Assembly: GCA_009928745.1 (NCBI GenBank)
Contig: SACC01000077.1
Span: 1 to 6,393 of the forward strand
Direction: 5' to 3'
Source: Clostridia bacterium
GTDB taxonomy: Bacteria > Bacillota > Clostridia > Christensenellales > CAG-1252
DNA length: 6,393 nucleotides
Made by a program: the position numbers and the translations under genes. The notes beneath the pieces are model-generated. The model saw only the letters and a list, made by a program, of their open reading frames with translations, made no database searches and was not told where the DNA came from. Shown one piece after another: positions 5,162-6,393 of this stretch (the first letter of the stretch is position 1; the number at the start of each line of letters is the position of its first letter).

Positions 5162-5848
5162 ATGAAAATGGTTATCAAAAAAGGTGAAGTATTCAATATA
5201 CCCAATATACTGACTTATGTCAGATTAATCTGTGTGCCAGCGTTTGTACTTGTTTTCTTTTTGGTAACAAAAGCGGCTTTTCTCAATATTTATATATCGC
5301 TCGCGATTTTTGCTTTTGCATCTCTTACCGATGTTGTAGATGGCAAAATTGCAAGAAAATATAATCTAACATCTGACCTTGGCAGTATGCTTGACCCGTT
5401 AGCGGACAAGCTGCTTCAAGTCTCCGTTATAATATGCCTTACAATAGGCGGCAATCTGCATTGGATATTCCCGGCGCTTATCGGCGCCAAAGAGTTGTAT
5501 ATGATAATTGGCGGTATATTACTTGCTAATAAAAACATAGTGGGTAAAGCTAATTTCTTCGGCAAAGCAGCGGCATTCGTCTTCGCTATTGCAATTCTTA
5601 TGAGTTTCTTTGGCGGCTCTGTTGGCGTTGTGGCTCAATCAGGCGGAGCAAATGCGGGCAAAATATATGATATAGTTATATATTGCGTCTTCGCAATAGG
5701 TCTTGCATTTTCCTATACGGCTGCGGCAGTCTATACCCGAATGGTGCTTAAGCAGATTGGCGGAGTCAAGCAATTCAAGGACAGCAAAGACATCAAGATC
5801 AATTACAGTATAAATCAAAAAGATAATACGAATGACAAACATGATTAA
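5162..5848 (+). CDS. pgsA: CDP-diacylglycerol--glycerol-3-phosphate 3-phosphatidyltransferase (phosphatidylglycerophosphate synthase)
   Basis: This integral membrane enzyme joins CDP-diacylglycerol and glycerol-3-phosphate to make phosphatidylglycerophosphate, the precursor of phosphatidylglycerol and cardiolipin. The CDP-alcohol phosphotransferase signature is complete: D57xxDGxxAR (57-65), then eight residues, G74xxxD78xxxD82, which supplies the four metal-binding aspartates. The opening NIPNILTYVRL (12-22) is typical of PgsA rather than of phosphatidylserine or cardiolipin synthases of this fold. About five to six hydrophobic segments are visible (~22-36, 42-54, 86-106, 112-122, 136-152, 170-193). 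I chose ATG 5162 because AAGGAG (5150-5155) is six bases upstream and the longer in-frame GTG overlaps the promoter. That gives 228 residues against about 180-195 for typical PgsA. The extra length includes a glycine-rich loop (151-167) and a hydrophilic, charged C-terminal tail (~197-228). The valS start follows after 19 bases. Confidence 0.93.
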   Translation: MKMVIKKGEVFNIPNILTYVRLICVPAFVLVFFLVTKAAFLNIYISLAIFAFASLTDVVDGKIARKYNLTSDLGSMLDPLADKLLQVSVIICLTIGGNLHWIFPALIGAKELYMIIGGILLANKNIVGKANFFGKAAAFVFAIAILMSFFGGSVGVVAQSGGANAGKIYDIVIYCVFAIGLAFSYTAAAVYTRMVLKQIGGVKQFKDSKDIKINYSINQKDNTNDKHD

Positions 5849-5867
5849 CATCTATGAGGATAAATAA

Positions 5868-6393
5868 ATGAAACTGCAAAAAACCTATCAACCACAGGAA
5901 TTTGAAAATTCTTTATACGAGTTTTGGGAAAGCAAAAAATATTTCCATGCGGTAATTGACAAGAATAAAGAACCTTTCACCATAGTAATTCCCCCACCGA
6001 ATATTACGGGGCAGTTGCATATGGGTCACGCGCTCAACAATACAATACAAGATATCATAATCCGTTTTAAAAGAATGCAAGGCTATTGCACTCTTTGGTT
6101 GCCCGGCACTGACCACGCGTCCATTGCAACTGAGGTCAAAATCGTTGAGGCAATGGCAAAAGAAGGACTCAGCAAAAAGGATGTTGGCAGAGACGGTTTC
6201 TTGGATAGAGCCTGGCAATGGAAAAAGCAATACGGCGGCAAAATAGTCCAGCAATTAAAAAAGCTCGGGTCCTCATGCGATTGGGACAGAGAAGCCTTCA
6301 CTATGGATGAAAAATGTAATAAGGCTGTTAAAAGAGTATTTATTGACCTGTATAACAAGGGTTTGATATATCAGGGCGACCGCATAATCAACT
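5868..6393 (+). CDS. valS: Valyl-tRNA synthetase, N-terminal part (3' end outside window)
   Basis: An open frame runs from ATG 5868 to the end of the window, 175 codons of a protein normally near 880 residues. This cytoplasmic class I synthetase charges tRNA-Val. The ValRS form of the HIGH region is explicit: PPPNITGQLHMGHAL (42-56, with HMGH at 51-54), followed by LWLPGTDHASIATE (76-89) and LKKLGSSCDWDREAFTMD (130-147). The PPPNxTG lead-in and GTDHAxIATE distinguish it from IleRS and LeuRS. GAGGA at 5856-5860 lies seven bases before the ATG. The 19 bp gap to pgsA contains no promoter or terminator, so both are probably transcribed from the promoter at 5112-5140. No T-box leader, which is common ahead of Gram-positive valS genes, can fit here. 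The KMSKS motif and editing domain lie beyond the window. Confidence 0.95.
   Translation, partial: MKLQKTYQPQEFENSLYEFWESKKYFHAVIDKNKEPFTIVIPPPNITGQLHMGHALNNTIQDIIIRFKRMQGYCTLWLPGTDHASIATEVKIVEAMAKEGLSKKDVGRDGFLDRAWQWKKQYGGKIVQQLKKLGSSCDWDREAFTMDEKCNKAVKRVFIDLYNKGLIYQGDRIIN

Overview
The window reads as a piece of a low-GC Gram-positive chromosome, most likely Bacillota (Clostridia-like). The support is strong AAGGAG-type ribosome binding sites, a textbook sigma-A promoter, standard stop usage and the gene families present. Finer placement is not possible from this sequence alone.

Layout. Positions 1-2282 carry a lysine/diaminopimelate (DAP) cluster on the plus strand: the 3' end of asd, then dapA, then a dapB that is clearly longer than normal. 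Its first ~250 residues are a complete dihydrodipicolinate reductase. The last ~140 residues look like the paired ACT regulatory domains found at the C-terminus of aspartokinase. These genes run in pathway order (aspartate semialdehyde, then HTPA, then THDP). A separately promoted dCMP deaminase (comEB-like) follows at 2450-2890.

Positions 2891-4007 are an accessory island. Two copies of a ~130 bp imperfect palindrome, in inverted orientation, bracket a very AT-rich stretch holding a frameshifted gene of unknown function. The two copies share a conserved core hairpin. Their outermost stems differ in sequence but are self-complementary within each copy. The right copy lies between convergent genes and supplies the stop codon of the leftward gene.

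Positions 4002-4998 hold a translationally coupled two-gene unit on the minus strand. One protein has an N-terminus like phage tail-fibre attachment modules. The other has a 17-residue tandem repeat followed by an aromatic-rich, probably beta-rich region. No other phage genes are visible.

Positions 5112-6393 return to housekeeping functions: a perfect TTGACA-17-TATAAT promoter, pgsA (phosphatidylglycerophosphate synthase), and the 5' part of valS (valyl-tRNA synthetase), probably one operon.

The most notable items are the DapB-ACT fusion, which suggests the reductase step has acquired amino-acid feedback control, and the ERIC-like palindromic repeat family with changing but paired terminal stems.
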